Numbered from the stretch's first letter, positions 34,246-43,870 are shown. The stretch is 64,000 bases of DNA from Ralstonia sp. UBA689 (GCF_002298975.1 NZ_DBMV01000010.1:1-64000); one strand, 5' to 3'. Numbers and translations are program-made. The notes: generated by a model from the sequence alone, not told the origin.

Positions 34246-35391
34246 CTACTGACATTTCCCGAGGGGAAGGGAGGTAGACTCCCCGCACGTACGGCCGTCC
34301 ACCCATATTGCCCCTCTCAGATTCGCGCCATACAGACTCGCCCCACTCAGGTTCGCCCCTCTCAGATTCGCCCCCTTCAGATTGGCGTTCCACAGAATCG
34401 CCTCACTCAGATTCGCCCCACTCAGGTCCGCCTCACTCAGATTCGCTTTTTCTAGCATCGCTCCGGTCAAATCCTCTCCTTGCAGACTCACTCGCTCCAG
34501 ATTCGCGCCGCCCAGAAACGCGTCCCTGAATTTCGCTCCCTTCAGACTCGTCTCGCTCAGATTCACCCAACTCAAATCCGCACGTTCCAAGCTGACTCGT
34601 TCGAGACTGGCTCCTTTCAGAAGCGCCAAAGCCAGATTCGCTCGCTCCAGATTCGCGCCACTCAGATTCGCGTCACTCAGATTCGCACCCTCCAGGTTCG
34701 CTGCACGCAGAGTCGCCCCACTCAGATCCGCTTGGCGCAGATCCATATTCTTCAGATACGCACCGCTCAGGTCACAGCCGACGCAAGTCCTAGGCGATAT
34801 GCCGGGAAATAGGTGCCTGTCGCCGGCGCGCTGCGCCAGCTTGCGGAACGCGCCCGCTTGGCTCGCCTGTGTGGCTTCGCCACTGAAGCGAATGAAGAGC
34901 GGCGGCGTCTCACGACTGGCCGGGCTGGCGACGAGACGCAGCGCATAGCGGCCCGGCGCCAGCATGGCACTGGCGAAGCGATGATCGGCATCGACTGTCA
35001 CGTGCGGCTGACCAGTGGCGTCGTTGACTTCCATCTTGGCCAGGATTGTCAGATCCTCGTCCTGCATCTCGAAGGCATAGGTGCTGGCGTCGGCGATCTC
35101 GAACCACACCTGTTGCTCGGTCGCAGCGGCGATGCTGGCCTGCGGCAGAAACACGATACCGGTGTCACCTTCCTGCAGCACGTGGCCGTTCGGATTGGTG
35201 CTGGGGTTGTAAAGCTGAGCGGGGCCGAAGCCTTTTTGCACCACGGCGGGCGGCGTGGGCGTGGTACCGACGTCGGTGCCTGACCCGTCTCCGCCACAGG
35301 CGGCCAGCAGCAGGGCCAAAGCCGCTGCAACTGGCCAACGCGTGAGGTGGCCATGACGCCGTTCATGGAATTCGTGGATACCTTCAGTCAT
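34246..35391 (-). CDS. Pentapeptide-repeat lipoprotein
   Basis: A 381-residue protein with a lipoprotein signal (VAAALALLLAAC, lipidated Cys near 32). Residues about 40-190 form a beta-rich domain with a pre-peptidase-like look (VWFEIADASTYAFEMQ, MLAPGRYALRLVA). Residues about 200-370 are about 30 tandem A(N/D)LXX pentapeptides (GANLSDANLSGANLERANLA) that should form a right-handed quadrilateral beta-helix. The repeat coding DNA shows a clear 15-bp period across 34310-34765. Two more pentapeptide proteins lie in the T6SS block to the right, which makes a link possible but unproven. Confidence 0.8.
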   Translation of the reverse strand: MTEGIHEFHERRHGHLTRWPVAAALALLLAACGGDGSGTDVGTTPTPPAVVQKGFGPAQLYNPSTNPNGHVLQEGDTGIVFLPQASIAAATEQQVWFEIADASTYAFEMQDEDLTILAKMEVNDATGQPHVTVDADHRFASAMLAPGRYALRLVASPASRETPPLFIRFSGEATQASQAGAFRKLAQRAGDRHLFPGISPRTCVGCDLSGAYLKNMDLRQADLSGATLRAANLEGANLSDANLSGANLERANLALALLKGASLERVSLERADLSWVNLSETSLKGAKFRDAFLGGANLERVSLQGEDLTGAMLEKANLSEADLSGANLSEAILWNANLKGANLRGANLSGASLYGANLRGAIWVDGRTCGESTSLPLGKCQ

Positions 35392-36064
35392 GGATTTGCT
35401 TCAGATGATCGGAAAAGATTGCTGTGATGGACCCCGGGAGATCAGGGGTTGAGCCCAAGGGCGGCGGATCTGCGCGCTGCCGCGCCGGGAGTTCAGTAAG
35501 CGGCAATGCGGCCCGCCATCGATCAAACAAGAACGCCGACCTAAATCTGGGTTGCCCGTCCGCCCCATTTCCCCATCTGGAGATTCGCCCGGGCGCCGGG
35601 ATTTTGGCGTGAGCCACAATCCCGGGTCCCGACGCCTTCCGGTCAAATCCTTGGTGAACTAAGCGGGAAGCCGAGCCTCCTCGATTCCACCCATGCCCAG
35701 CGAGCCTGCCCTGCACCCCATCCATTGCGCATGGGCAGCATGCTGCCCATGCTCTATAACTGGCGTGTTTCAAGAACCCGCCCCTCGGTTACAGCCGAAA
35801 CACAAAGCCTGTCGACAACACCATTCGATTCAGCACCTCACGGGCGTCGTCTTCTTTCTTGCCCAGTTTGGTGGCAAAAGGAAAACCTGCCTTCTCACTG
35901 AATTGCTTTAGTGATATGTGCGCGAGCAACTGGCCCAATTGTGTGACGAACACCCTGATAGCGTTAGTCGATACGTCCCTCATTTTGGCCTGGGCATCCC
36001 AGGTAGCCAGCCCATAAGCTATTGGAAACATTAAAGTGACCGCCCACCTTGGCGATGCCAGGGA
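35392..36064. other. 670 bp mostly without genes
   Basis: Between the pentapeptide lipoprotein and the IS5 remnant. Apart from one 80-codon frame (35789-36031) I see no convincing gene. Composition is uneven, consistent with a mosaic region. Confidence 0.4.
35789..36031 (-). CDS. Possible C-terminal fragment of an unknown protein
   Basis: An 80-codon frame (KMRDVSTNAIRVFVTQLGQLLAHISLKQFSEKAG and on) with protein-like composition and helical pattern, but no ribosome site and no recognised family. It lies directly downstream of a decayed IS5 transposase on the same strand, so it may be the surviving tail of a gene broken by that insertion. Confidence 0.3.
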   Translation of the reverse strand: MFPIAYGLATWDAQAKMRDVSTNAIRVFVTQLGQLLAHISLKQFSEKAGFPFATKLGKKEDDAREVLNRMVLSTGFVFRL

Positions 36065-36501
36065 TTACAGTAGCTGCGTACGAAGTCGCATGTCGTAACC
36101 CCCATCGGCACCCAGCGTCTTGGCGATATATCCCGGCATGCCTTCGAGCGACCGCAAGGCGCTTGCACAGTCGGTCATGCCATCCCCGTGGCATCGTGCT
36201 ACCCACGGCCCGAGGGCTCTCCACGAGCAGGTGCCCGTGACAGCCGAGCATCGTCGCGTTGCACCTACGCCCCCTGAACAGGCGAGCGACCGAACCGCCC
36301 TTGGGGCGGAGACGCTTATGGCTGGGTCCACGCCAGGATCAGCCTGCCATCGACAGAGAAGTGCCTTCCGGAGAGCAAGCCGCGCAGGCCTGCCGAGTCC
36401 GCACCCTTGGTGAAGAAGGCTTCAACAACCGCATGTTCGCGCAGGTCGCCCCGGTTCTTGAAGAGGGCCGAGTGACCCCGCACGGCATCCTCAATCGCCA
36501 A
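36065..36501 (-). pseudogene. Decayed IS5-family transposase
   Basis: Two pieces in different frames match the IS5 transposase pattern in order. The first (36501 to 36316) reads ALFKNRGDLREHAVVEAFFTKG and LLSGRHFSVDGRLILAW, corresponding to the family's conserved SEHFSVDGT-like block with the first catalytic Asp. The second (36331 to 36065) reads TLGADGGYDMR, corresponding to the LGADKGYD block with the second Asp. The N-terminus and the C-terminal YREK-like region are missing and there is at least one frameshift. It is therefore inactive, with no ends identified. Confidence 0.7.
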
Positions 36502-36528
36502 GCCAATAATCCAGAAAAACAGTGGGTA

Positions 36529-36900
36529 TCAGCTTTCTTCCAATACCACTTGACCACCACACTGCACATAGCAGGCGCGGTAGCTTTCCTCGCACGCGCT
36601 GGTGTCGGCATAAGTCGAGCAATAGCCGGACTTCTTCGCGCATTGTTCCCGCGCACCCTTGTCACTGCCAGCCAGAGCGAGGCAGCTAGAGAGTTGTGTA
36701 GCTCTTCGCGTTTCGCAGGCCTGCGTCTTAACGGCGGCAGTTTGCTCCTTGCCAGCAGTGCAGATCTGTTTGTTGGTCTCGCATGTGGTGACACATTGTC
36801 GCCCAGCAGCGGTCTGCGGCGGAATATAGCGATAAGACGTGCAGGCGGTGCAAAACAACGCAAGCGCCACCCACAGCGCCGAGTGGTTTCGATGAATCAT
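36529..36900 (-). CDS. Small Cys-rich lipoprotein
   Basis: A 123-residue protein with a lipobox (ALFCTAC, Cys near 20) and at least nine further cysteines (CVTTCETNKQIC, CAKKSGYC, CYVQC) that could form disulfides in the periplasm. No known family recognised. It abuts the IS5 remnant. Its paired cysteines and regular spacing suggest a real folded domain rather than a chance frame. Confidence 0.6.
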   Translation of the reverse strand: MIHRNHSALWVALALFCTACTSYRYIPPQTAAGRQCVTTCETNKQICTAGKEQTAAVKTQACETRRATQLSSCLALAGSDKGAREQCAKKSGYCSTYADTSACEESYRACYVQCGGQVVLEES

Positions 36901-37971
36901 GTAGGTACGGATCTAGAGTAGAAGGAACGCACCGAAAATTGAACGGCGCTATTCGTGGCCATAGGCTTGTCTTTGTGTCGCCATGTTGCCGCGCTTGTGT
37001 GACACACAGACTCACGCCCACATAGCCGAAAAACGACCTGCGATCAGCAGCAATCAGACACTCTCTTAAAACCAGACGGTTTTGATTGTCGATGGAGACC
37101 GCCACGCTGAGTTGTTCGTCTGGATCAACGTCTGCCCCCTCCCCAATGTTGGCTCGCCCAGCAAGGGTAGGAATCCTAGCCATGATGCAGTGGAAGGCGT
37201 TAGTCAGCACGCCTCGATCACTGGCAATTCCGTCTCATCGTGCTCCAATTTTTTGGGCTCTTTGGCCCCCCCCTGAACGCACGTCGCGATTGGGAATCTT
37301 GCGCGCTGCCATCCAGAGACGCTGCGGAATCTCGTGACCAGACGGCAAGCTGGCGAAAGGCGGGACGCAGAACAACGCCATGACGACGTCTCGCGGGCTG
37401 CAGACGCACAGCGTCACGCAGCAACGTAACCGGCGCGCCCCAATCAACAAGCCCGTGCGAGAGGAAGAAAACGCATGGGGCGTTCCCGTGCAATAAGACC
37501 GGCATCGACGCCCGCCGGGGCGGTGGTACGCCATGGACGGATTAACCAATGTTTGAGACCAATCGACTAACTGCGTTGTGGCCATCTCCCGCATACTTTC
37601 GGCAAGCTCACCCCAAGCGTCACACGGCGTCAGCATCTTGGCGGGACCACAGCGGGAGCAAACCGCCATATCGTCGATCATGTTCAGTCCCAATTGCGCA
37701 CTTCCCCCCAGTTCGGCCGCTGCCCGGCGCCCAAACTGGCGGCCTCTACGTTGCCAATGCCGGTACTCAACGCATAGGCCAGCGGTTGAACTAAATTGCC
37801 AGCCAGCCGAATCAGCACCGGCGCGCCATTCCAGGCATTCAGACCAGTGCCCCGTGGCGTGCTGCGAGCCCGCGCAAACGCAATTCGTGGCGCATGACAT
37901 GAACGTGATACACACGGCATCCCGTCAGACCCTTCAAATACCCCCGCGCACCAGCGCATCCCGATGCTGGT
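36901..37971. other. 1.07 kb without a convincing gene upstream of the T6SS regulatory operon
   Basis: Several minus-strand frames are open (for example 37235-37915), but they are rich in Cys, Arg and Trp as expected of shadow frames and have no ribosome sites. One stretch (GPAKMLTPCDAWGELAESMREMATTQL) looks somewhat protein-like and may be a remnant. A short inverted pair TGTGTC...GACACA lies near 36975-37006. No sigma54-type promoter was recognised before 37972. Confidence 0.45.
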
Positions 37972-38979
37972 ATGTGGACCGATGCGAAGTTCGATGCCCT
38001 GAATTTCGAGGTTGGCGTGAAACGCACAGCATCGACTGATCGCGCGGACCACTATTTCGTGGGACTAACCCTGCAAAGTAGTGCGGGCGGGCTAGCTCGC
38101 ATTCGCGGCTGCGACGGGACGACACTGCCTGCCAGTCTGGTCTATCCGCCATGCCGGCATCTGAGCGATTTCGTCAAGCCGATCATGAGGCAGATTCACG
38201 ACGATGGTCATGCTCGCCAAGTTCTGATGCGCCCGGTACTGGGGCAATACGGGACCAGCCGTGAGTTGTCCGTCGGGCTTGAGATTGAAGCGGCCCCCGG
38301 TTTCAATGCAACAGCACTCGCAGCAAGCGTGTTCCTGCAAGCGCGCGCCGCGCGCCAGACCGACGCGTTCGTCGGCCGCGTGCTGCAGCCCGACGAGTGG
38401 ACTGACAATGCCCGCCCCGGATTGACTGTGCTGCTGCGAACACCCAAGCGCATTTCGGCGATCACCCAGCTTGTCCGACAGATCGTCGAGTTTCCCGGTG
38501 ACGGTTGGACCATCGACGGGTTCACCACGATCCCCGCCGCAGATGGTCGAATCGGCGTGATTCAAGGGCTGCGGTATCTGTTCCTGCCAGAAATCAGCAT
38601 CCGCTGGGATGCCCAGCTCCGCCAGAAACTAAGCAGCAACGACACGGAAGTCGAACTGATGCTGCTTGACCAGGCCACACGCCTTGGCCGACTGTGCACT
38701 GCCTTGCAAAACTCCCCCGACATCGCCGCCGCGCGCTTGAACTGGTTCGACGTCATTGTTGCAGGCAAGGAAGATTATGAGCACCTCATTGGCCAACTGA
38801 AAGCCCGGTCCCAAATACCTGCCGTCAGCCGTCAATCAATGACGCACAAGGCCTTCTCCGAGACCCTCGGCCTGACGAGTTCGATCGTCCTGCGCGACCG
38901 GTTGCGCATGATCGACAGCGGCGAAACCAGCCGGCGCGCGAACACCGACGGCGCTAGCCGAAACATCTGCGTCGCTTGA
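37972..38979 (+). CDS. Unrecognised protein, first gene of the T6SS-linked regulatory operon
   Basis: A 335-residue soluble protein with no signal peptide or membrane segment and no family I recognise. Residues about 1-90 are beta-rich (FDALNFEVGVKRT, DHYFVGLTLQ), the middle is mixed (LSVGLEIEAAPGFNATALAASVFLQARAARQTDAFVG), and the C-terminal third is helical. It ends 10 bp before the SpoIIE-type phosphatase, so it is very likely cotranscribed with the partner-switching genes and may be a sensor or effector of that module. The ATG at 37972 is the first good start; a later one cannot be excluded. Confidence 0.65.
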   Translation: MWTDAKFDALNFEVGVKRTASTDRADHYFVGLTLQSSAGGLARIRGCDGTTLPASLVYPPCRHLSDFVKPIMRQIHDDGHARQVLMRPVLGQYGTSRELSVGLEIEAAPGFNATALAASVFLQARAARQTDAFVGRVLQPDEWTDNARPGLTVLLRTPKRISAITQLVRQIVEFPGDGWTIDGFTTIPAADGRIGVIQGLRYLFLPEISIRWDAQLRQKLSSNDTEVELMLLDQATRLGRLCTALQNSPDIAAARLNWFDVIVAGKEDYEHLIGQLKARSQIPAVSRQSMTHKAFSETLGLTSSIVLRDRLRMIDSGETSRRANTDGASRNICVA

Positions 38980-38989
38980 CCGCACCATC

Positions 38990-40987
38990 ATGGCTGATCT
39001 GGCGACGTCCTTGTTTGAACGCTACCGGCACATCATGCGCGTCACGTTCGTGGGGGTGCTGCTAGTCGCCTGCGCGCTGATCTATCTGCAATTCGAGCGC
39101 GCGCTGCACGCTAAGACCATCAACCTTGCCGAGCGCATGCAAGAACAGACCGTAGCGCTCGATGCCATCCTGAAAAGCAGCGCTGATGCAGTCAATTCTA
39201 TGCGAGTCCATGCGGAGGCCCGGTATCGGTTACACGATGCGGAACGCCCCTCATCTCCTCTGCGGAACGCGTTGCATCCGTGCGCGCCGGATGGAGGCGT
39301 TTGTCTGGATCTGCCTCCGTCGCCGTGGACACAGAACGATGTCGGCAACCTCACCGGCTATGTTTTAGCACCTTCAGCGGCCGTGGCGCGGGAATTGGAC
39401 ATGGCACTCAATCTGAACGACACGTTCCGTGCGATCAAGTCCAACATTCCGGAAGCCGCCTGGGTCTATTACACGTCGTCCGAGCGCTTCATCAACATCT
39501 ACCCCTGGGTTGCATCAAGAACTTTCTTCTACGCGGATTCCCTCAAAGAAAAGGCCTTCTTTCGCGATGTCACACCCGAGCGGAATCCAACTCGACAAAT
39601 CATCTGGACCCCTGCCTATATCGACGAAGCCGGCAAAGGCCTGATGGTCACTACATCAGCCGGCGTGTTTACCGATGGGCAATTTCGCGGCGCCGTATCA
39701 CTTGACCTCACGCTCACGCAACTCAATGCGTTCGTGCGAAACTGGCACGCCGAATTCGGAACCCTGTTCATCGTGAACCGACATGGACAGTTGCTCGCGC
39801 ACCCGAGTCTGATACCCGCAGATGCTGAGAAAATACTGCCGCTGTCGTCTGCCTTTCCTGCCGCCCTAAACGGTGAACTGCGCGACATCCTTGAGGCATC
39901 CGAAGGGAGAATCCTGCGCACGCACGGCTACTACGTCGAAACCCGGACCATCAACAACGCACCTTTCCGGCTCGTGCTGATCGTGCCGCAATGGGATCTC
40001 TTCCGCTCGTCCTTGCAAACGGGCGGAATGACTGTCCTGCTCCTGGTCATCGGACTCACTGCCATGCTCGTCGTAGCGAACCGACTGGCCTACCAGGGCG
40101 CCGTTCTGCCCGCCCAAAAACTCGTGCGTTATATCGACGACGAAGGCAAGGGAACCGCCAAGTCGATCCCAGCTGTTCCGCCCGCTTGGCAGCCGTGGTT
40201 TCGCACGATTCAACATGTATTCAACGCGCACGCCCAGCTCATCTCGATCCAGCAGGAACTGGATGTAGCCCGGCGCATGCAGCAATCCATCGTGCCAAAA
40301 CGCTTCCCCACGCGGGAAAACCTGCAGATGTTTGCCCGCATGATTCCGGCCAAAGAAGTCGGTGGCGACTTCTATGATTATTTCTGGCTCTCGGATACCA
40401 AGCTTGGCATTGTCATCGCGGATGTGTCAGGAAAGGGCGTTCCAGCCGCGCTGTTCATGGCCGTTTCACGTACGCTGTTGCGCGCCATCGCGCCAACAGT
40501 GGACAGCCCCGGCGCAACATTGATGCTGGCCAATGATCTGCTCGAGCACGACAATGATGCAGCCATGTTCGTCACCGTGTTCTACGGAATTCTCGACACT
40601 CGCACGGGCCAACTGGATTACGCCAACGGTGGCCATAATTCGCCGTATCTTGTCAGCCCGGACGGCACGGTCACGGCACTGCCCAGAACGGACGGCATGG
40701 CGCTGGGTGTTATCGATGGCACCCCGTATGCAGAACATCGCATCTACCTTGCACCAGGTTCGGCGCTGCTGCTCTACACCGATGGCATCACCGAAGCCTT
40801 CAACCAAAACGGCGAGGCCTATGGCGAACAGCGTCTGACGGACGTGCTGGCACGCAACGCCGGCCTACGTGCCGAGCCGCAGCTTAACGCGTTGATCGAA
40901 GACGTGTCTGCATTCGCAGCCAGTGCTCCTCAGTCGGACGACATCACCTGTCTGGCCGTGCACTATATTCAGGCGGATACAGACTGA
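38990..40987 (+). CDS. Membrane sensor SpoIIE/RsbU-type serine phosphatase
   Basis: A 665-residue protein. The first membrane segment is residues 14-33, followed by a periplasmic dCache-like sensor domain (about 40-340; ASRTFFYADSLKEKAFF and SAGVFTDGQFRGAVSLDL fit the Cache pattern). The second membrane segment is about 345-364, then a short HAMP-like linker. The C-terminal PP2C-type phosphatase has its metal-binding acids (AKEVGGDFYDYF, VIADVSGKGVPAALFM, LLLYTDGITEAF, SDDITCLAV). By family it dephosphorylates a STAS-domain antagonist; the STAS gene two places downstream is the obvious partner. Short gaps to both neighbours indicate one operon. Confidence 0.88.
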   Translation: MADLATSLFERYRHIMRVTFVGVLLVACALIYLQFERALHAKTINLAERMQEQTVALDAILKSSADAVNSMRVHAEARYRLHDAERPSSPLRNALHPCAPDGGVCLDLPPSPWTQNDVGNLTGYVLAPSAAVARELDMALNLNDTFRAIKSNIPEAAWVYYTSSERFINIYPWVASRTFFYADSLKEKAFFRDVTPERNPTRQIIWTPAYIDEAGKGLMVTTSAGVFTDGQFRGAVSLDLTLTQLNAFVRNWHAEFGTLFIVNRHGQLLAHPSLIPADAEKILPLSSAFPAALNGELRDILEASEGRILRTHGYYVETRTINNAPFRLVLIVPQWDLFRSSLQTGGMTVLLLVIGLTAMLVVANRLAYQGAVLPAQKLVRYIDDEGKGTAKSIPAVPPAWQPWFRTIQHVFNAHAQLISIQQELDVARRMQQSIVPKRFPTRENLQMFARMIPAKEVGGDFYDYFWLSDTKLGIVIADVSGKGVPAALFMAVSRTLLRAIAPTVDSPGATLMLANDLLEHDNDAAMFVTVFYGILDTRTGQLDYANGGHNSPYLVSPDGTVTALPRTDGMALGVIDGTPYAEHRIYLAPGSALLLYTDGITEAFNQNGEAYGEQRLTDVLARNAGLRAEPQLNALIEDVSAFAASAPQSDDITCLAVHYIQADTD

Positions 40988-41000
40988 TGAGGAGACAAAC

Positions 41001-41501
41001 GTGTCACAGGAGATCGAAATCGAGCTTTCTCCGCAACAACCGGACATCAACGCACTGGTTGCATGGCTGCGCGCCTTCTTTGCCGAGCACGGATTGTCTG
41101 ATGCGCTGTGCCAGCGTTTTGCGATCGCGCTGGATGAGGTCGTCACCAATATCGTCGAGTATGGGGCCCCCCGGCAACCGATCAAAGTGTTCATTCTCAT
41201 CGATAACCGCGAAGTGCGCGTCCAGGTTGTCGACGACGGAATTGCCTTCGATCCGTTGCAGATACCCGCCCCGGACACGGAGGCCGGCATCGACGAGCGC
41301 CCAATCGGCGGCCTGGGCATTTTTCTGGTGAAGAAAATGATGGACAGCGTGGCGTATGAATACCGCGACGAGCGCAACCGGCTGAGCTTCAGCAAACGCA
41401 TCGCAAGGCAACGCATCCAGACATCTATAGGCAATCACACTGATCGGGGAGAACAGGATTGGAAATCGAAGAAACTCGCGAGGGTACCGTCGTCGTTTTA
41501 G
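41001..41501 (+). CDS. RsbW-like anti-sigma factor / GHKL serine kinase
   Basis: A 166-residue GHKL ATPase. The N box is LDEVVTNIVEYG, the G1 box VVDDGIAFDP, and GGLGIFLVKKMMD is the G2 region. In partner-switching systems such proteins phosphorylate the STAS antagonist and sequester a target protein. GTG start at 41001 with GAGGAGA upstream. The last 43 bases overlap the STAS gene in another frame, which gives it an unusual 30-residue basic tail (QRIQTSIGNHTDRGEQDWKS). Confidence 0.85.
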   Translation: MSQEIEIELSPQQPDINALVAWLRAFFAEHGLSDALCQRFAIALDEVVTNIVEYGAPRQPIKVFILIDNREVRVQVVDDGIAFDPLQIPAPDTEAGIDERPIGGLGIFLVKKMMDSVAYEYRDERNRLSFSKRIARQRIQTSIGNHTDRGEQDWKSKKLARVPSSF

Positions 41502-41803
41502 CCCTGTCCGGCCAGATCGACAGTAGCACGGCAGGACAGCTGGAAGACGTGCTGCCAGCCTGCGTGCAGCGGGCTACGTGTGTCGTGCTTGATCTGGCGA
41601 GCGTGCCATATATCAGTTCCGCCGGTCTGCGCGTCATGCTAAAAAGCATCAAGCTCGCCAAAGGTGCCGGGCACACGCTGGTTTTGGCGGGCCTGACACC
41701 GCAAGTCTACGAAGTCTTCCAGGTCAGCGGATTCGCCTCAATCTTTCGCATGTTCAGCGACCGGACAGATGCGCTGGCTGCGCTTTCCGAGACTGAAGCG
41801 TGA
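41459..41803 (+). CDS. STAS-domain anti-anti-sigma factor
   Basis: A 114-residue single STAS domain. VLALSGQIDSSTAGQLEDVL is the N-terminal strand-helix, and LDLASVPYISSAGLRVML contains the conserved phosphorylatable serine (SSAG). Together with the phosphatase and GHKL kinase it completes a partner-switching set. It starts with TTG at 41459 inside the preceding gene, which suggests translational coupling. Confidence 0.87.
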   Translation: MEIEETREGTVVVLALSGQIDSSTAGQLEDVLPACVQRATCVVLDLASVPYISSAGLRVMLKSIKLAKGAGHTLVLAGLTPQVYEVFQVSGFASIFRMFSDRTDALAALSETEA

Positions 41804-41857
41804 CCGCCCGGCAGCCGGCGTTGCGTCGGGTCCGGCACACCTGAGGACAAACTGAGC

Positions 41858-43870
41858 ATGCGCGCAACTCCTTCGATCAGCGGCCTACGCGTACCGCTGG
41901 GCGCAGTCGTGCTCGGTGCCGTGTACTACCTGCTGGCCAGTCCAGCCGCACAGCTCGAAAATCCCGGCGGCACACTCATCGCAATCGCGTGGCCGGCGCC
42001 AGCCTGCGCAATCGCGACGCTATGGCCACTGCCCAGGCGCCAGTGGCTGCCCTATCTTCTGGCGGTATGTGTGGCCATGATGGCGGTCGGCACGCTGGAC
42101 TGGCTGCCATGGCACGTCGACCTCGCGTTTGCATTGCTCAATGTGTTCGAGGTAGCACTCTGCGCCTGGCTCGGCCAGCGCTACGTCAACCCCGCCGGCA
42201 TGCCAACAACGACCGCCGAACTGACGCGCTTTCTGCTGCTGGTGCCCACCCTGGCGGTGGCAGTGGCTGCCGCGCTGGGCGCAACCATTGCGAGCCACGC
42301 GATGGTCACGGACTGGATCCGCGAATGGCGCACGCTGATGGTCGGAAACGGCATGGCGATCATGGTGCTGGTGCCGGCGCTGCTCGCCTGGCGTCATCCA
42401 CGGGACGACACGCATCAGACACAGCGGATCGCAAGCCTGGCTGCGTTGGCCGGCGTGCTTGCGGTTGCCGCTGTGAGCGCAGCAGGAACGCTGCTGCATT
42501 TCCCGGAGGAAGTACAGCGCGGGCTGCTGTCGCTGATCTTGGCATCTGCAGCAATCTACGGAGGCATGAAAAGCGCGGCGTTGACCGTTGCCGCGGCCGC
42601 GGTGCTCGGTGTTGGTTTGACATTGCTCGATCTCGGCCCATACCGCCATGGGGATGCAGACAGCGTCTGGCGGCTGCAGGTGGATATAGCTGGGGTGGCG
42701 TCGTTGTCGTTCTTCGTCGCCATCGCCACATGGGAGCGACGGCGACTTGCGGCGCGCCTCGAACAGGCTCGCAGGCTCGAATCACTCGGCCTGCTCGCGG
42801 GCAGCATTGCTCACGATTTCAACAATATCCTCGGGGCGGTCAGCGGCTACGCCGAGATTGCCGAAACACGCCTGCCTCTGGATTCGCCCGCGCAGCAACC
42901 GTTGCAGGAAGTCCTGCAGGCATCGCGGCGCGGCCGCGATATGACTGAGCAGATTCTGCTTGCCGCGCGGCGCGGCGAACGGGCGCGCGAGATGCTCGAT
43001 CTGCGCGACATCGTGTGCGAGGCCGTGGCTTTGGCAAGTCCATTGATGCGGACAGGCGTCGCGCTGCAGGTCGAGCCTTCTCATGACGTTCTGCCAGTTG
43101 CCGCACATCGGGGCCAGCTTGTGCGCGCGGTGTTGAATCTCGTGCGCAATGCCTCGCAGGCAGCGCGTGCACGCGTCACGATCCGGGTGGCCGGTGCGAC
43201 GATGCCGGCGACACCGATGGCGGTCGGCGACGCACCACGGGGCCCTGCCACATGGGTCGAGATTGAAGACGACGGCCCGGGCATTGCTGCCGAGCATCTG
43301 CCGCATCTATTCGAACCCTTTTTTTCAGCGCGTACGGGCAACGGCACAGGTCTCGGCCTCGCAATCGTCGCCGGCATCGCTTGTGAACATCAGGGCGGTG
43401 TTTGCGTCCAGACTGCCACCAGCAAAACGGTCTTCCGCCTCGTCCTGCCGCTTGCCGCCGCCACGGTTCCGGCTCAGCCACCGTTACCGCCGCAGCCATT
43501 CGGTCTCAGGGAAACCGTCCTGCTGGTTGGCAATGATCGCCCGCTTCGCGAGCGCTGCGAAAACTGGTTCGCCGAACTTGGTTTCGAACCGATCAGCTAC
43601 TGCGATCCACAACATGCGATCGAGCATGCGACGGCACATCCGGGTGAACTTCGTCTATTGCTGGCCGACATCGACATCGCACGCGTGGACGGCAACGAGC
43701 TCGCATTGCGTATCCACAGGCGCCTCCCAGACCTGCCGATCATTCTGTGTTCCGACGCCCCGGAACTGCGCACGATCGCACGGGCCGCGCATGCCGTGGC
43801 GCTGCAAAAACCATTCGATCAGGAGGCCTTCGACCATGCCGTGTGCGCTGCCGTGGAGGATGTGAAATGA
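41858..43870 (+). CDS. MASE1-type hybrid histidine kinase with degenerate receiver
   Basis: A 670-residue protein. Residues about 1-300 hold eight or so membrane segments of MASE1 type. A HisKA phosphoacceptor HDFNNILGAVSGYAE is near 319. A GHKL ATPase follows (NLVRNASQAA, IEDDGPGIAAEHLPHLFEPFFSARTGNGTGLGLAIV). From about 548 is a C-terminal receiver. The receiver keeps the acceptor Asp (LLADIDIARVDG) and Lys (LQKPFD), but its acidic pocket reads LLVGNDRP instead of the usual two adjacent acids, so phosphorylation may be weak. The stop overlaps the OmpR-type regulator start (ATGA). Confidence 0.88.
   Translation: MRATPSISGLRVPLGAVVLGAVYYLLASPAAQLENPGGTLIAIAWPAPACAIATLWPLPRRQWLPYLLAVCVAMMAVGTLDWLPWHVDLAFALLNVFEVALCAWLGQRYVNPAGMPTTTAELTRFLLLVPTLAVAVAAALGATIASHAMVTDWIREWRTLMVGNGMAIMVLVPALLAWRHPRDDTHQTQRIASLAALAGVLAVAAVSAAGTLLHFPEEVQRGLLSLILASAAIYGGMKSAALTVAAAAVLGVGLTLLDLGPYRHGDADSVWRLQVDIAGVASLSFFVAIATWERRRLAARLEQARRLESLGLLAGSIAHDFNNILGAVSGYAEIAETRLPLDSPAQQPLQEVLQASRRGRDMTEQILLAARRGERAREMLDLRDIVCEAVALASPLMRTGVALQVEPSHDVLPVAAHRGQLVRAVLNLVRNASQAARARVTIRVAGATMPATPMAVGDAPRGPATWVEIEDDGPGIAAEHLPHLFEPFFSARTGNGTGLGLAIVAGIACEHQGGVCVQTATSKTVFRLVLPLAAATVPAQPPLPPQPFGLRETVLLVGNDRPLRERCENWFAELGFEPISYCDPQHAIEHATAHPGELRLLLADIDIARVDGNELALRIHRRLPDLPIILCSDAPELRTIARAAHAVALQKPFDQEAFDHAVCAAVEDVK

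Noticed and set aside
37235..37915. 226-codon minus-strand frame before the T6SS regulatory operon
   Set aside because: Cys/Arg/Trp-rich composition, no ribosome site and no family; more likely non-coding or a decayed piece.
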